Assembly (NCBI GenBank): GCA_021784205.1
Contig: JAJXTB010000006.1
Coordinates: 1 to 55,671, forward strand
Direction of reading: 5' to 3'
Origin: Actinomycetes bacterium
GTDB lineage: Bacteria; Actinomycetota; Acidimicrobiia; Acidimicrobiales; RAAP-2
Length of the DNA: 55,671 nucleotides
The translations under genes and the position numbers were made by a program. Below are positions 22,257 to 31,202 of the stretch, in pieces. How positions within the stretch are numbered: the stretch's first letter is position 1; every line of letters starts with the position of its first letter. Below the pieces are notes generated by a model. It was not told where the DNA came from. It saw nothing but the letters and a program-made list of their open reading frames with translations, and made no database searches.

Positions 22257-23060
22257 GTGGGCCTGCCGCTCTTTAGCGCGACCCAGGATCCCGGTCCCTC
22301 CTTCTACCAGTTCTCCCAGGCCGCCGGTGTGGCTTTTCCGGTGGATGTCGCCGGCGCCGGCGAAGGGCTTTCGGCCCACGCAACGACGGTGATCGCCGTT
22401 CGCTTCGTGGGCGGCGTCGTGATGGTCGGTGACCGTCAGGCGACGGGCAGTTATATCGCGAGTCGCGATGTGCGAAAGATCGAGGCCGCGGACCAGTACA
22501 CGGCGATCGCCATTTCGGGTACGGCCGCACGCGGCATGGAGTTCATCCGTATGGCTCAGCTCTCCTTCGAGCACTACGAGAAGATGACTAACTCGACCCT
22601 GAGCCTCGAGGGCAAGGCCAACTACTTGTCGCCGATCATCCAGCGCAACAACCTCACATCGCCACTGATCGTGATTCCCCTGCTGGCAGGCTGGGACTCC
22701 AGCCACCAGATGGGACGAATCTTCGAGTACGACGGCGCCGGAGGAGCCTACGAGCGCCACGACTTCGCCACGATCGGTTCGGGATCTCCCTTCGCCGAGA
22801 GCGCACTGCGTCTGGGCTTTCGCGCCGACCTCGACATGGAGGCCGCACTCGAACTTGGGGCCCTCGCCCTCTATGAGGCGGGGGACAACGACCCGAGCAC
22901 CGGGGGTCCGGACTTCGTGCGCGGGCTCTTTCCCATGATGGTCGTGATCGACGCCGGTGGATATCGCGAGATCACGAACGACGAGGTCGGCGAGCGCTTT
23001 CGCGCGATCAGCGAGCGACGCACGAGCACCGGCGGCGTGCCGGGGGGCACACTGCGATGA
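22257..23060 (+). CDS. prcB: Proteasome beta subunit PrcB
   Basis: The catalytic subunit of the 20S proteasome. It has 267 residues including a propeptide of 42; autocleavage at Ala42-Thr43 (AHA/TTVIAV) would expose Thr43 as the N-terminal nucleophile. VMVGDRQATGSYIASRDVRKI carries the conserved Asp and Lys of the active site, and GSGSPFAESALR is a typical beta-subunit segment. The GTG start is 2 nt after the pup stop. It is co-translated with prcA through an ATGA overlap. Confidence 0.97.
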   Translation: MGLPLFSATQDPGPSFYQFSQAAGVAFPVDVAGAGEGLSAHATTVIAVRFVGGVVMVGDRQATGSYIASRDVRKIEAADQYTAIAISGTAARGMEFIRMAQLSFEHYEKMTNSTLSLEGKANYLSPIIQRNNLTSPLIVIPLLAGWDSSHQMGRIFEYDGAGGAYERHDFATIGSGSPFAESALRLGFRADLDMEAALELGALALYEAGDNDPSTGGPDFVRGLFPMMVVIDAGGYREITNDEVGERFRAISERRTSTGGVPGGTLR

Positions 23061-23737
23061 GCAATTTCTTCTACGTCGCTCCAGAGCAGCTGATCAAGGA
23101 CCGCGCGACATTCGCCCAAAAGGGGATCGCGCGCGGCCGTTCCATCCTGGCCTCCGTCTACGACGTGGGTGTCGTGATGGTCGCCGAGAACACGTCGGCC
23201 TCGCTCAACAAGATCTCCGAGGTCTACGACCGGATCGCCTTCGCGGGTGTGGGCAAGTACAACGAGTTTGACCGACTTCGTGAGGCCGGGATCCGCTGGG
23301 CGGACTCGACGGGATTCACCTACTCGCGCGACGACGTCGACGCGCGCGCCCTGGCCAACTACTACGCCCAGCATCTCGGCGACATGTTCAGCGAGGGTCC
23401 CAAGCCTCTCGAGGTCGAGATCCTGGTTGCCCAACTGGGAAACAAGTTCCACCAGACGAAGCTCTACCAAATCGCCTACGAGGGCACCATCTCCGACGAG
23501 GCGCACTTCGCGGTACTCGGAGGCGACGCCGAAGCAGTCAAGGCGCGCTACGCGGCGCTCTTCAGCGAGCCCACGAGTCTCGACGTGACGTTGCGTCACG
23601 CTGTCAGCGCGCTGGGTGGACCTGAACGGTCGATCCCGGCCAACGAGCTCGAAGTCGGCGTCCTCGAAGACCGTGGCGCACGCCGCACGTTTGTTCGTCT
23701 CCACGTCGGCGCCATCAGCGAGATGCTCGGGGCGTAG
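23057..23737 (+). CDS. prcA: Proteasome alpha subunit PrcA
   Basis: Forms the outer heptameric rings that gate entry to the 20S core and dock ARC/Mpa. It has 226 residues. The alpha-type N-terminus (FFYVAPEQLIKDRATFAQKG) forms the gate, and GIARGRSILA is the conserved signature. It lacks a Thr nucleophile, as expected. The C-terminal tail is shorter than in mycobacteria, ending EMLGA. ATG at 23057 overlaps the prcB stop; pafA follows after 6 nt. Confidence 0.96.
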   Translation: MSNFFYVAPEQLIKDRATFAQKGIARGRSILASVYDVGVVMVAENTSASLNKISEVYDRIAFAGVGKYNEFDRLREAGIRWADSTGFTYSRDDVDARALANYYAQHLGDMFSEGPKPLEVEILVAQLGNKFHQTKLYQIAYEGTISDEAHFAVLGGDAEAVKARYAALFSEPTSLDVTLRHAVSALGGPERSIPANELEVGVLEDRGARRTFVRLHVGAISEMLGA

Positions 23738-23743
23738 GTCCCC

Positions 23744-25132
23744 ATGCTGCGCCGGATCTTCGGAGTCGAGACCGAGTACGGCATCACGTTCTCGCTGCGG
23801 GGCCAACGACGCTTGAGCCCGGACGAGGTTTCGCGGTTCCTCTTTCGCAAGGTCGTCGCCTGGGGACGTTCGAGCAACGTCTTTCTCGAAAACGGGAGCC
23901 GTCTCTACCTCGACGTTGGCAGCCACCCCGAGTACGCCACGGCCGAGTGCGACACGCTCAGCGACCTCATCGCCCAGGACAAGGCCGGCGAGACCATCCT
24001 GCGCGAGCTAGTGGACTACGCCCAAGAGCAGCTCGTCGACGAGGGGATCCGCGGGGACATCTTCTTGTTCAAGAACAACACCGACTCCTCTGGCAACTCC
24101 TACGGGTGCCACGAGAATTACTGCATCGATCGGATCGAGGATCTTTCGCGGCTCGAGCAGGTGTTCATTCCCTTCCTGATCAGCCGGCAGATATTTTCAG
24201 GAGCGGGCAAGGTCGTCACCAACGCTCGCGGCACCACGTACTCCATGAGTCAGCGCGCGGAGCACATCTGGGAGTCCATCTCGTCTGCTACCACCCGCAG
24301 TCGGCCCATCATCAACACCCGCGACGAGCCTCACGCCGACCCCGAAAAGTACCGGCGCCTGCACGTCATCGTCGGCGACTCGAACATGAACGAGTACGCC
24401 ACGTTCCTCAAGGTCGGCACTGCGGCCGTCGTGCTCGCCATGATCGAGGATCGCACGACGGTTCTGCGTGACTTCAACATCGCCTCGCCGATCAACGCTC
24501 TGCGTGACATCTCCTACGACCTCTGGAGCAAGGAACCGATCAAGCTGGTGAGCGGGCGCGATATGACCGCCCTGGAGATTCAAGAGGACCTTTGCGAACG
24601 CGCTGAACTCTTTGCCCAGCGTCGGAGCTTGCCACCCGATCAGATTGAGGCCGTTCGCATGTGGCGCGAAGTGATCGAACAGTACCGATCAGACCCCATG
24701 GGACTGGCCGACCGGGTGGACTGGATTGCGAAGCTGCAGATCATCGAGCGCGAGCGTGAACGCCTGGGCGTCGAACTCTCCGACGCGCGCGTGGCCCTCA
24801 TCGACTTGCTCTATCACGACACCAACCTCTCGCGGGGCCTCTACTACCGTCGCCAGGCCCGGGGACACTTCCGCCGCATGGTCACCGACGAGCAGGTGGC
24901 CCAGGCCGCGGTCACCGCGCCCACCACCACACGAGCCCACCTACGCGGATCCTTCATCCGTGCCGCCAAGGAGTGGCGCCGGGACTACACCGTGGACTGG
25001 GTGCACTTGAAGCTTAACGACGAGATGCAGCGCACCGTGCTCTTAAAGGATCCCTTCAAGAATCACGACGAGCGATTCCAGCGCCTACTTGACTCTCTAG
25101 AGCGACGGGATCGCCACGAGCGGCGCGACTAG
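23744..25132 (+). CDS. pafA: Pup--protein ligase PafA
   Basis: PafA phosphorylates the C-terminal Glu of Pup and forms an isopeptide bond with a substrate lysine. The 462-residue protein starts RRIFGVETEYGIT, with Glu9 for Mg-ATP. LYLDVGSHPEYATAECD contains the catalytic Asp57. RRLSPDEVSRFLFRKVV and SSNVFLENGSRLY are near-identical to mycobacterial PafA. It carries no Dop-type loop insertion. It completes a full pupylation and proteasome set without the intervening genes found in mycobacteria. Confidence 0.97.
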   Translation: MLRRIFGVETEYGITFSLRGQRRLSPDEVSRFLFRKVVAWGRSSNVFLENGSRLYLDVGSHPEYATAECDTLSDLIAQDKAGETILRELVDYAQEQLVDEGIRGDIFLFKNNTDSSGNSYGCHENYCIDRIEDLSRLEQVFIPFLISRQIFSGAGKVVTNARGTTYSMSQRAEHIWESISSATTRSRPIINTRDEPHADPEKYRRLHVIVGDSNMNEYATFLKVGTAAVVLAMIEDRTTVLRDFNIASPINALRDISYDLWSKEPIKLVSGRDMTALEIQEDLCERAELFAQRRSLPPDQIEAVRMWREVIEQYRSDPMGLADRVDWIAKLQIIERERERLGVELSDARVALIDLLYHDTNLSRGLYYRRQARGHFRRMVTDEQVAQAAVTAPTTTRAHLRGSFIRAAKEWRRDYTVDWVHLKLNDEMQRTVLLKDPFKNHDERFQRLLDSLERRDRHERRD

Positions 25133-25135
25133 CCT
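25130..25135 (+). promoter_or_regulatory. Predicted -10 of lepB
   Basis: TAGCCT, which includes the pafA stop codon, ends 6 nt before the lepB GTG. This suggests an internal promoter separating lepB from the proteasome genes. Confidence 0.45.
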
Positions 25136-25141
25136 TGATGT

Positions 25142-25747
25142 GTGTCCGATATCGTTGAGCCTTCCACCGACGCGTCCCCGGAGGAGCCCGACGAAGTGGC
25201 AGCCCCCGCGCCATTGAAGCGGCGTAAGAAGCACCTACTCGTCGAGTGGCTCATCATTGTCCTGGTTGCACTGGGCGTGTCGTTTCTCATGCGCACGTTC
25301 GTCATCCAGACGTTCTTCATCCCCTCGGGCTCGATGGAGCCAACGCTGCAGATCGGTGACCGCATCATCGTCTCGAAGTTGAGCGTGGAATTTGGGACGA
25401 TCCATCGGGGCGACATCGTCGTCTTCAAGGCACCCCCGGCTGAGCACTGCGGTGACCCGGTCACCGACCTCGTCAAGAGGGTCATTGGCCTGCCGGGAGA
25501 CCACCTGACTTCCAAGGGCAACACCATCTACGTGAACGGTTCGCCACTCCATGAGACCTGGACTCACTACGAGCCCCTCGGCCAGGCCATCGGCAACGTG
25601 ACTGTGCCCGCCAACTCGTACTTCATGATGGGTGACAACCACCCGAATTCCTGCGACAGCCGGATGTGGGGTACGGTGCCGCGCAAAGATCTCATCGGCA
25701 AGGTTTTCCTGCGTATCTGGCCGCTCAACCGCTTCGGATTCATTTAG
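25142..25747 (+). CDS. lepB: Signal peptidase I
   Basis: A membrane-bound protease that removes signal peptides from Sec and Tat substrates on the outer face. It has 201 residues: an acidic cytosolic N-terminus (1-25), a basic patch LKRRKK, one transmembrane helix (about 32-50), then the catalytic domain. Ser64 in PSGSMEP is the nucleophile and Lys112 in VKRVIGLPGD the general base. GDNHPNSCDSR is the conserved box E. The GTG at 25142 follows TAGCCT by 6 nt. Its placement next to tatA and tatC forms an export cluster. Confidence 0.95.
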   Translation: MSDIVEPSTDASPEEPDEVAAPAPLKRRKKHLLVEWLIIVLVALGVSFLMRTFVIQTFFIPSGSMEPTLQIGDRIIVSKLSVEFGTIHRGDIVVFKAPPAEHCGDPVTDLVKRVIGLPGDHLTSKGNTIYVNGSPLHETWTHYEPLGQAIGNVTVPANSYFMMGDNHPNSCDSRMWGTVPRKDLIGKVFLRIWPLNRFGFI

Positions 25748-25768
25748 GGATCTCGGGGGCCCCACCCC

Positions 25769-25774
25769 TACAAT
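25769..25774 (+). promoter_or_regulatory. Predicted -10 of tatA-tatC-helY
   Basis: TACAAT, one base from the TATAAT consensus, ends 6 nt before the tatA/B GTG. No clear -35 is seen. Confidence 0.55.
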
Positions 25775-25780
25775 GGACCC

Positions 25781-26176
25781 GTGTTCTCTCTGAGTCCGAT
25801 CAAGATCCTGGTCATCGTCGCAGTCGTGATGATCCTCCTAGGCCCGGACAAGCTGCCCGAGGTGGCCCACAAGCTCGGCGCCAGCTGGCGGGCGCTCAAG
25901 CGGATCCAAGAGCGCGTCGAATCCGAGGTCCGCGAGGTGATCCCGGATCTGCCGAGCGCGGGAGACCTCGCGCGCCTGGCGCGCAGCCCGGTCAACCTCC
26001 TCAACGAGCTCGCCGACCGCGCCGATCTGCGCAGCAGCGCGTCCGACGCGCCCCCGCCCACTGAGGACGAGGTGGCACCCGACGAGTCCTGGAAGGGACC
26101 GCTGTTCAATTCCACGCACCACGTGCCCCCGCCTCCGCGCGACCTTCCGCCGTCGCCCGATCCGTCTCTCAACTAG
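25781..26176 (+). CDS. Sec-independent translocase TatA/TatB-family subunit
   Basis: A 131-residue protein with one N-terminal transmembrane helix (about 5-20, IKILVIVAVVMILLG), the hinge GPDKLPEVAHKLG, and a long amphipathic helix (about 31-60). The tail is Pro-rich and acidic. GPDKLPE after the membrane helix is closer to TatB; the membrane-proximal Phe-Gly of most TatA proteins is absent. It is adjacent to tatC, with which it would form the folded-protein export complex. I leave the A/B assignment open because no second homologue is in the window. Confidence 0.88.
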   Translation: MFSLSPIKILVIVAVVMILLGPDKLPEVAHKLGASWRALKRIQERVESEVREVIPDLPSAGDLARLARSPVNLLNELADRADLRSSASDAPPPTEDEVAPDESWKGPLFNSTHHVPPPPRDLPPSPDPSLN

Positions 26177-26182
26177 GCGCTC

Positions 26183-26911
26183 GTGTCCAACTTCCGCAAG
26201 GCCGCCACCGGCATGACGCTGGCCGAGCACCTGGCCGAGGCGCGGCGTCGATTCCTCCAGAGCGCCGTCGCCGTCTTGGTCGCCGGCGTGGTGTCCTTCA
26301 TGGTCTATCCCGAGATCCTTCGCTTCCTCCAGGATCCGTACTGCCGGGCGCTGCCGCGCCACTGCACCTTCCTCGTCACGAATCCGCTCGACGGCCTGAC
26401 TCTTCGCGTCAAGATCGCCTTCTTTGGTGGAATGCTCTTCGCCTCGCCCTTCGTGTTCTGGCACGTCTGGCGCTTTATCACGCCGGGATTGAAGGCCAAG
26501 GAGCGGCGATACGCGGTGCCCTTTGTCAGCGCGTCCATCCTCTTCTTTTCCGGCGGCGTCGCGGTCGCCTACTTCAGCTTCGGTCACGCCATCGCCTTCT
26601 TGCAGTCGATCGGCGGACACAGCCTGGTCGCTGACTACAACCCAAACCAATATCTGGGCCTGTTTTTGATGATGATGTTCATCTTCGGCATCACCTTCGA
26701 GTTCCCCGTGGTGCTCGTCGCCCTTGAGCTCGCGGGCATCGTCTCGCCGAACCAACTCCTGCATTCCTGGCGCTACGCGTTGATCGCGATCACCGTCGCC
26801 TCGGCCGTCTTCACCCCGAGCGGCGATCCCTTGTCGATGCTCGCGCTCGCCACCCCACTCACGGTCTTCTACTTCCTCGCGATCGGCGTCGGCAAGTTGT
26901 TCAAGAAGTGA
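26183..26911 (+). CDS. tatC: Sec-independent translocase TatC
   Basis: The core receptor of the Tat system, an integral membrane protein of 242 residues with six predicted transmembrane segments. MTLAEHLAEARRR (11-23) is the conserved N-terminal cytosolic signature that contacts the twin-arginine motif. PFVFWHVWRFITPGL and FGITFEFPVV are conserved TatC stretches, the second with the intramembrane Glu. The C-terminus is short (GKLFKK). The GTG is 6 nt after tatA/B, and the stop overlaps the helicase start. Confidence 0.96.
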   Translation: MSNFRKAATGMTLAEHLAEARRRFLQSAVAVLVAGVVSFMVYPEILRFLQDPYCRALPRHCTFLVTNPLDGLTLRVKIAFFGGMLFASPFVFWHVWRFITPGLKAKERRYAVPFVSASILFFSGGVAVAYFSFGHAIAFLQSIGGHSLVADYNPNQYLGLFLMMMFIFGITFEFPVVLVALELAGIVSPNQLLHSWRYALIAITVASAVFTPSGDPLSMLALATPLTVFYFLAIGVGKLFKK

Positions 26912-29028
26912 CGACCTACCGCCACGAATTCACCCACACCCTTGGGTTTGGACTCGACGACTTCCAGATTGAGGCGCTCGACGCCGTCGATCGGGGGGTC
27001 AACGTCCTCGTGAGCGCTCCCACGGGATCCGGCAAGACGCTCGTGGCCAATTACGCGATTGGTCGGTCCATCGCTCGCGGACGTCGAGCGTTCTACACGA
27101 CGCCGCTAAAGGCCCTCTCGAATCAGAAGTACGGAGAGCTCTCGCGCCTCTACGGCGGCTCGAGGGTCGGGCTGCTGACGGGTGACACCTCGATCAACCG
27201 CGACGCTGAGATCGTCGTGATGACGACCGAGGTCCTGCGCAATATGCTCCTCGCCGAGGCCGCCCACCTCACCCAGCTCGGCCTCGTCATCCTCGACGAG
27301 GTCCACTACCTCCAGGACCCGTTTCGCGGCGGCGTCTGGGAAGAGGTGCTGATTCTCACGGGTGAGAGCGTGCAGTTCGTCGCCCTGTCAGCGACGGTGG
27401 GCAACGCGGACTTCCTGGGGGAGTGGTTCGAATCGGTGCGCGGCGAGACGGCGGTCGTAATCGAGCGCGAACGCCCCATCACTTTGCATAATCACGTCGC
27501 CGTGGTGCGTCGTGGTCAGACTGACACCGAGATCGTCGACTTGCTCGACGGCGACCGACCATCAGATGAGGCCCGACGCATCGACAACCTGATGAAGGCG
27601 ACGCGCAAGTTCCGCCGCGGGCCACAGTGGAAGAACTCTCGCTCCTCCTCGCCGCCTGCGCCATTTCGAGCGCCGCGACGCTCGGAGTTGCTGCGCGCCC
27701 TCGAGCACGAGGACTTGTTGCCGGTGATCGTCTTCATCTTCTCGCGCGCTGCCTGCGACGACGCCGTTCACCAGTGCCGGCGCGACGGACTCAACTTCAC
27801 CTCGGGCGAGGAGAAGCGCATCATCACGAAGATCGCGGAAGAGCGTCTTGCGGACTTCTCCGATGACGATCTCGCCGCCCTGGACTTCCCCGACTTCCTC
27901 GACAGCCTGGTGCGAGGACTGGCGGCCCACCACGCTGGCATGGTGCCAGCGTTTCGCGAGATCGTGGAGAAATGCTTCGAGCACAACCTTCTCGCGGTGG
28001 TCTTCGCGACCGAGACCTTGGCCCTCGGCGTGAACATGCCGGCGCGCTCGGTCGCGCTCGAGCGCTTCACCAAGTACTCCGACGCGGGTAAGAAGTTCCT
28101 CACCAGCGGCGAGTACGCACAGATGACCGGCCGCGCCGGCCGGCGCGGCCTTGACGACGAGGGCCACGCGGTGGTGTGCTTCGCCCCCGAGGTGGCTCTC
28201 CACGACGTGGCCCGCGTGGCGCTGGCGGCCCCCTCGGACCTGCACTCGTCGTTCCGTCCGACGTACAACCTCACCGCCAATCTGGTGGGCCACTTCGACT
28301 ACGACACTGCGCTCAGTGTCGTCCAGCGCTCGTTCGCCCAGTTCGAGAGCGACCACCGCCCGCGGGCCGGGCGTTCCCTCGTCGAGCAACTCCTCGCACG
28401 CCATCGGGTGCTCGAACGCCTCGGCTACGCCGACGGCTGGCACCTGAGCGAGCGCGGCCAGCTGTTGCGCTCGCTCTATCACGAGAGCGACCTGCTGATC
28501 GTCGAGTCCATCAGCGCGGGCGTTCTCGAAGGGCTTGAGCCGGCTGAACTGGCCGGTGTCCTCTCGGCCTTCGTCTTCGAGTCCAAGCGATCGGCCAAAC
28601 CGCTGCATGCGGGACGCCAGGTGCCCGTGAAGCGCCGTCGGGTGATCAACGACCGTCTGGGTCCTCAGCGTCGCGACCTGATCGCCGAGCGCCTGGGGGA
28701 AATCTCCGTCGAGACGGCGACGCTCTCCAATCTCGAGGACGAGTTCTCAGTGCCCCACACCCGCGAGCCCGACGGCCGCTTCGCGACGGTCATCGCGGCC
28801 TGGGCCCGCGGGGCGTCCCTGGGCACCGTCCTGGATCTGGCCGACCTCGAACTGGGTCAGACCTCACCAGGGGATTTCGTGCGAAACGCCAAGCAGGTGG
28901 CGGATCTCTGCGAGCAGGTGACACGGCTTTCCCCGCGCTATGGCGTCGTCGAGGTGGCCCGCGGGGCCCGCGACGCGATCATGCGCAGCGTCGTCGCGGG
29001 CAGTTTCAGCGTCCACCAGCTCGGCTGA
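26908..29028 (+). CDS. helY: Ski2/Mtr4-like DEVH-box helicase (HelY-type)
   Basis: An ATP-dependent helicase of superfamily 2, likely acting on RNA. The 706-residue protein has Walker A APTGSGKT at 37-44, motif Ia TTPLKALSNQK, motif II DEVH at 130-133, motif III SATVGN, and the C-terminal helicase motif QMTGRAGRRG. It is shorter than mycobacterial HelY (over 900 residues) because the C-terminal extension is compact. The GTG at 26908 overlaps the tatC stop (GTGA). In mycobacteria helY also lies next to tatC, so synteny supports the name. Confidence 0.92.
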   Translation: MTTYRHEFTHTLGFGLDDFQIEALDAVDRGVNVLVSAPTGSGKTLVANYAIGRSIARGRRAFYTTPLKALSNQKYGELSRLYGGSRVGLLTGDTSINRDAEIVVMTTEVLRNMLLAEAAHLTQLGLVILDEVHYLQDPFRGGVWEEVLILTGESVQFVALSATVGNADFLGEWFESVRGETAVVIERERPITLHNHVAVVRRGQTDTEIVDLLDGDRPSDEARRIDNLMKATRKFRRGPQWKNSRSSSPPAPFRAPRRSELLRALEHEDLLPVIVFIFSRAACDDAVHQCRRDGLNFTSGEEKRIITKIAEERLADFSDDDLAALDFPDFLDSLVRGLAAHHAGMVPAFREIVEKCFEHNLLAVVFATETLALGVNMPARSVALERFTKYSDAGKKFLTSGEYAQMTGRAGRRGLDDEGHAVVCFAPEVALHDVARVALAAPSDLHSSFRPTYNLTANLVGHFDYDTALSVVQRSFAQFESDHRPRAGRSLVEQLLARHRVLERLGYADGWHLSERGQLLRSLYHESDLLIVESISAGVLEGLEPAELAGVLSAFVFESKRSAKPLHAGRQVPVKRRRVINDRLGPQRRDLIAERLGEISVETATLSNLEDEFSVPHTREPDGRFATVIAAWARGASLGTVLDLADLELGQTSPGDFVRNAKQVADLCEQVTRLSPRYGVVEVARGARDAIMRSVVAGSFSVHQLG

Positions 29029-29052
29029 CGGGCGCTCTAGTCTCGATTACCC

Positions 29053-30657
29053 ATGCACCCCTACGTCGCCGAAGAGTTCACCGACACCGAGCAGTCGGTC
29101 CTGCGACGGTACTTCACGAACCTCGACGGACCGGTGTTCGCGCTGGTGAACTTGCCCGAGGTCGTCAAGGGAGCGCTCTTCGCCCGCTACTCACGCTCGT
29201 CGAAGAGCCTGCGACGGCTCTTTCTCGACGAGTTCGCCGGCGACCTCGATCTCAGCGGGGACGCGTCGATCGACGCGACCACAGGGCTGGACCGCGCCGA
29301 CGAGCTCTACCAGCGCATCTTCTACGAGTATGGTGACGACTCGGTGGCCCAGCTCGGCGGGGTGCACCTGGCCTGTGAGCAGGCGAGCAACGTCCTGACC
29401 AAGGTGCTCGAGCGCGGACGTCTGGCGAGCTACCTCGAGCAGTCGACCCGCTATCTGGGCTACGACAAACGACTTTCAAACGGCCACTACCGCTTCTACC
29501 GCGACGCTCAACTCCTCGAGTCGCGCTACGGGGCTCGCTACGTGGGCGAGATGGACCGCATGTTCGACACCTACGGTCAACTCCTGCGCACGCTCACCGA
29601 ATGGCTAACCCGGCGTTTTCCCAAGACCCCCGAGGACACTGACTTCGTCTATCGCCAAGCCATCCGGGCGAAGGCCCTGGACGCGGTGCGCGGGCTGCTG
29701 CCGGCCAGCGCCCTGTCGAACCTGGGGATCTACGCGTCGGGCCAGGCCTACGAGGCGTTGCTGTTACGCATGCGCGCCCACCCCCTTGAGGAGGTTCGCG
29801 ACTACGCAGAACTGATGTACGAGGAACTGGCCAAGGTGATCCCCTCATTCCTCAAGCGCCTCAACGTCGCCGAGCGCGGGGGAGCGTGGACGGCGTATTT
29901 GGCCGACGCGCATCGCGAGACGGCTGAGTTGGTGGAGTCGTGGCCTACCCCTCACCCGCGTGACGAAGGTGACGTGGTGCGACTCGTGGGCTATGACCCC
30001 GAAGGCGAGACACGCGTCCTCGAGGCGATCGTCTTCGAGGCCTCCACCTTGTCCGACGAGCAGGCGCGTCTGGTGGTCGCCGGGCTCGACGGCCGTGCGC
30101 GCCAGGACCTGTTCAACGTTTACGTCGGAGCGCGCACGAATCGCCGCCATCGTCCCGGACGCGCTTTCGAGCGCACCGACTACCGCTTCGAGCTCGTGAC
30201 CGATTACGGGGCGTTTCGTGACCTGCAGCGCCACCGGCTCCTGACCGTGGACTGGCAACCGCTGACGGTGGATCTGGGCTATGACGTGCCCGAGATCGTG
30301 GCTGAGGCCGGCTTGAGGGGGCCCTACGAGGAGTCCCTGTCGCGCTCGGCTGATCTCTACCACGACCTCGTCTCGGAGTTCCCCCAGAGCGCCCAGTACG
30401 CCGTGGCCCTGGCCTTTCGCATCCGCTACGCGATCCAGATGAACGCCCGCGAAGCCATGCACCTCATCGAGCTGCGCTCAAGCCCCCAGGGGCACCCCAA
30501 CTACCGGCGCGTCGCGCACCGCATGCACGAGCTGATCGCCCAGGTGGCCGGCCACCGCGCCCTGGCCGGGGCAATGAGCTTCGTGGACCACGCCGACACC
30601 GATCTCGAGCGCCTCGAAGCCGAGCGACGCGCCGAGCGGCGCCGCCTCGAAAGTTGA
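29053..30657 (+). CDS. Tandem ThyX-like protein (two flavin-dependent thymidylate synthase-type domains)
   Basis: The 534-residue protein contains two ThyX-like halves. The first has RGRLASYLEQSTRY (121-134), close to the ThyX signature RHRxxSxNEQSxRY but with Gly for the His and Leu for the Asn. It also has VRGLLPASALSNLGIYASGQAYEALL, matching the ThyX RxxLP...N...HF region. The second has QRHRLLTVDWQPL (392-404), where RHR is kept but the NExS part is lost, and ends with NAREAMHLIELR. Whether it methylates dUMP is doubtful from these losses. The ATG at 29053 is preceded by TAGTCT 9 nt upstream. It follows helY by 24 nt. Confidence 0.85.
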   Translation: MHPYVAEEFTDTEQSVLRRYFTNLDGPVFALVNLPEVVKGALFARYSRSSKSLRRLFLDEFAGDLDLSGDASIDATTGLDRADELYQRIFYEYGDDSVAQLGGVHLACEQASNVLTKVLERGRLASYLEQSTRYLGYDKRLSNGHYRFYRDAQLLESRYGARYVGEMDRMFDTYGQLLRTLTEWLTRRFPKTPEDTDFVYRQAIRAKALDAVRGLLPASALSNLGIYASGQAYEALLLRMRAHPLEEVRDYAELMYEELAKVIPSFLKRLNVAERGGAWTAYLADAHRETAELVESWPTPHPRDEGDVVRLVGYDPEGETRVLEAIVFEASTLSDEQARLVVAGLDGRARQDLFNVYVGARTNRRHRPGRAFERTDYRFELVTDYGAFRDLQRHRLLTVDWQPLTVDLGYDVPEIVAEAGLRGPYEESLSRSADLYHDLVSEFPQSAQYAVALAFRIRYAIQMNAREAMHLIELRSSPQGHPNYRRVAHRMHELIAQVAGHRALAGAMSFVDHADTDLERLEAERRAERRRLES

Positions 30658-30748
30658 GTACTGCTCAGGTTTAGCCATTCCTTAGGGGAAATGGCACATG
30701 GGCCACCGAAAAGGTTCTACACTGCCAGCGCCAGATAGAAGGGTAGTT

Positions 30749-31195
30749 ATGGCTAGCAACAGCGACGCAGACGAAGTATTTGATGAAGAAGAACTAGCCG
30801 AGGGCTTTGACGAGGAGATCGTCGGAGCCGAGATTGACGACGCCGAGAGTGTCGATGTCGAAGATCTCGTCGCTGACGAGGACGAGGACGACGCGGACGT
30901 CGAACTCGATGAGGACGAGGTCCCGGTCGAGGCGGTCGTCGTCGACGACGAGGACATCGCCGACGACGCCGACGTGGAATTGGCCCTTGACGAGGTGCTC
31001 GCCGAAACCATCCGGCGCACCACCACACCCGAGGATGACGACGACCTGGTCGGCGAGGTCGACCCCACGGCCGAACTCGTTGAGGCGATCCTGCCCAAAC
31101 AGGACGACGAATTCCGGTGCTCCTCGTGCCGTTTGCTCAAGAAGACGAGCCAGCTCGCCGACGAGGCGAAAATGCTCTGTCGCGATTGCGTCTGA
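30749..31195 (+). CDS. Hyperacidic protein with C-terminal zinc ribbon (DUF4193-like)
   Basis: 148 residues. The first 115 are dominated by Asp and Glu and are probably disordered. The C-terminal 30 residues form a zinc ribbon: Cys124, Cys127, Cys144 and Cys147 (CSSC...CRDC). The C-terminal pattern (LPKQDDEFRCSSC, SQLA, CRDC) matches actinobacterial DUF4193 proteins, although the acidic part is much longer here. The ATG at 30749 with AGAAGGG upstream is preferred over an ATG at 30698. A TACACT hexamer at 30718 may be its -10. The function is unknown; an interaction with nucleic-acid-binding or transcription proteins is conceivable. Confidence 0.78.
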   Translation: MASNSDADEVFDEEELAEGFDEEIVGAEIDDAESVDVEDLVADEDEDDADVELDEDEVPVEAVVVDDEDIADDADVELALDEVLAETIRRTTTPEDDDDLVGEVDPTAELVEAILPKQDDEFRCSSCRLLKKTSQLADEAKMLCRDCV

Positions 31196-31202
31196 GTCAT
31201 CG

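Noticed and set aside
25142..25747. lepB as part of a horizontally acquired insertion between pafA and tat
   Set aside because: Base composition and codon choice look like its neighbours and there are no flanking repeats.
30674..30695. GCCATTCC/GGAAATGGC hairpin after the ThyX-like gene as a terminator
   Set aside because: The stem is short with a bulge and no T-run follows; at best it is a weak structure.
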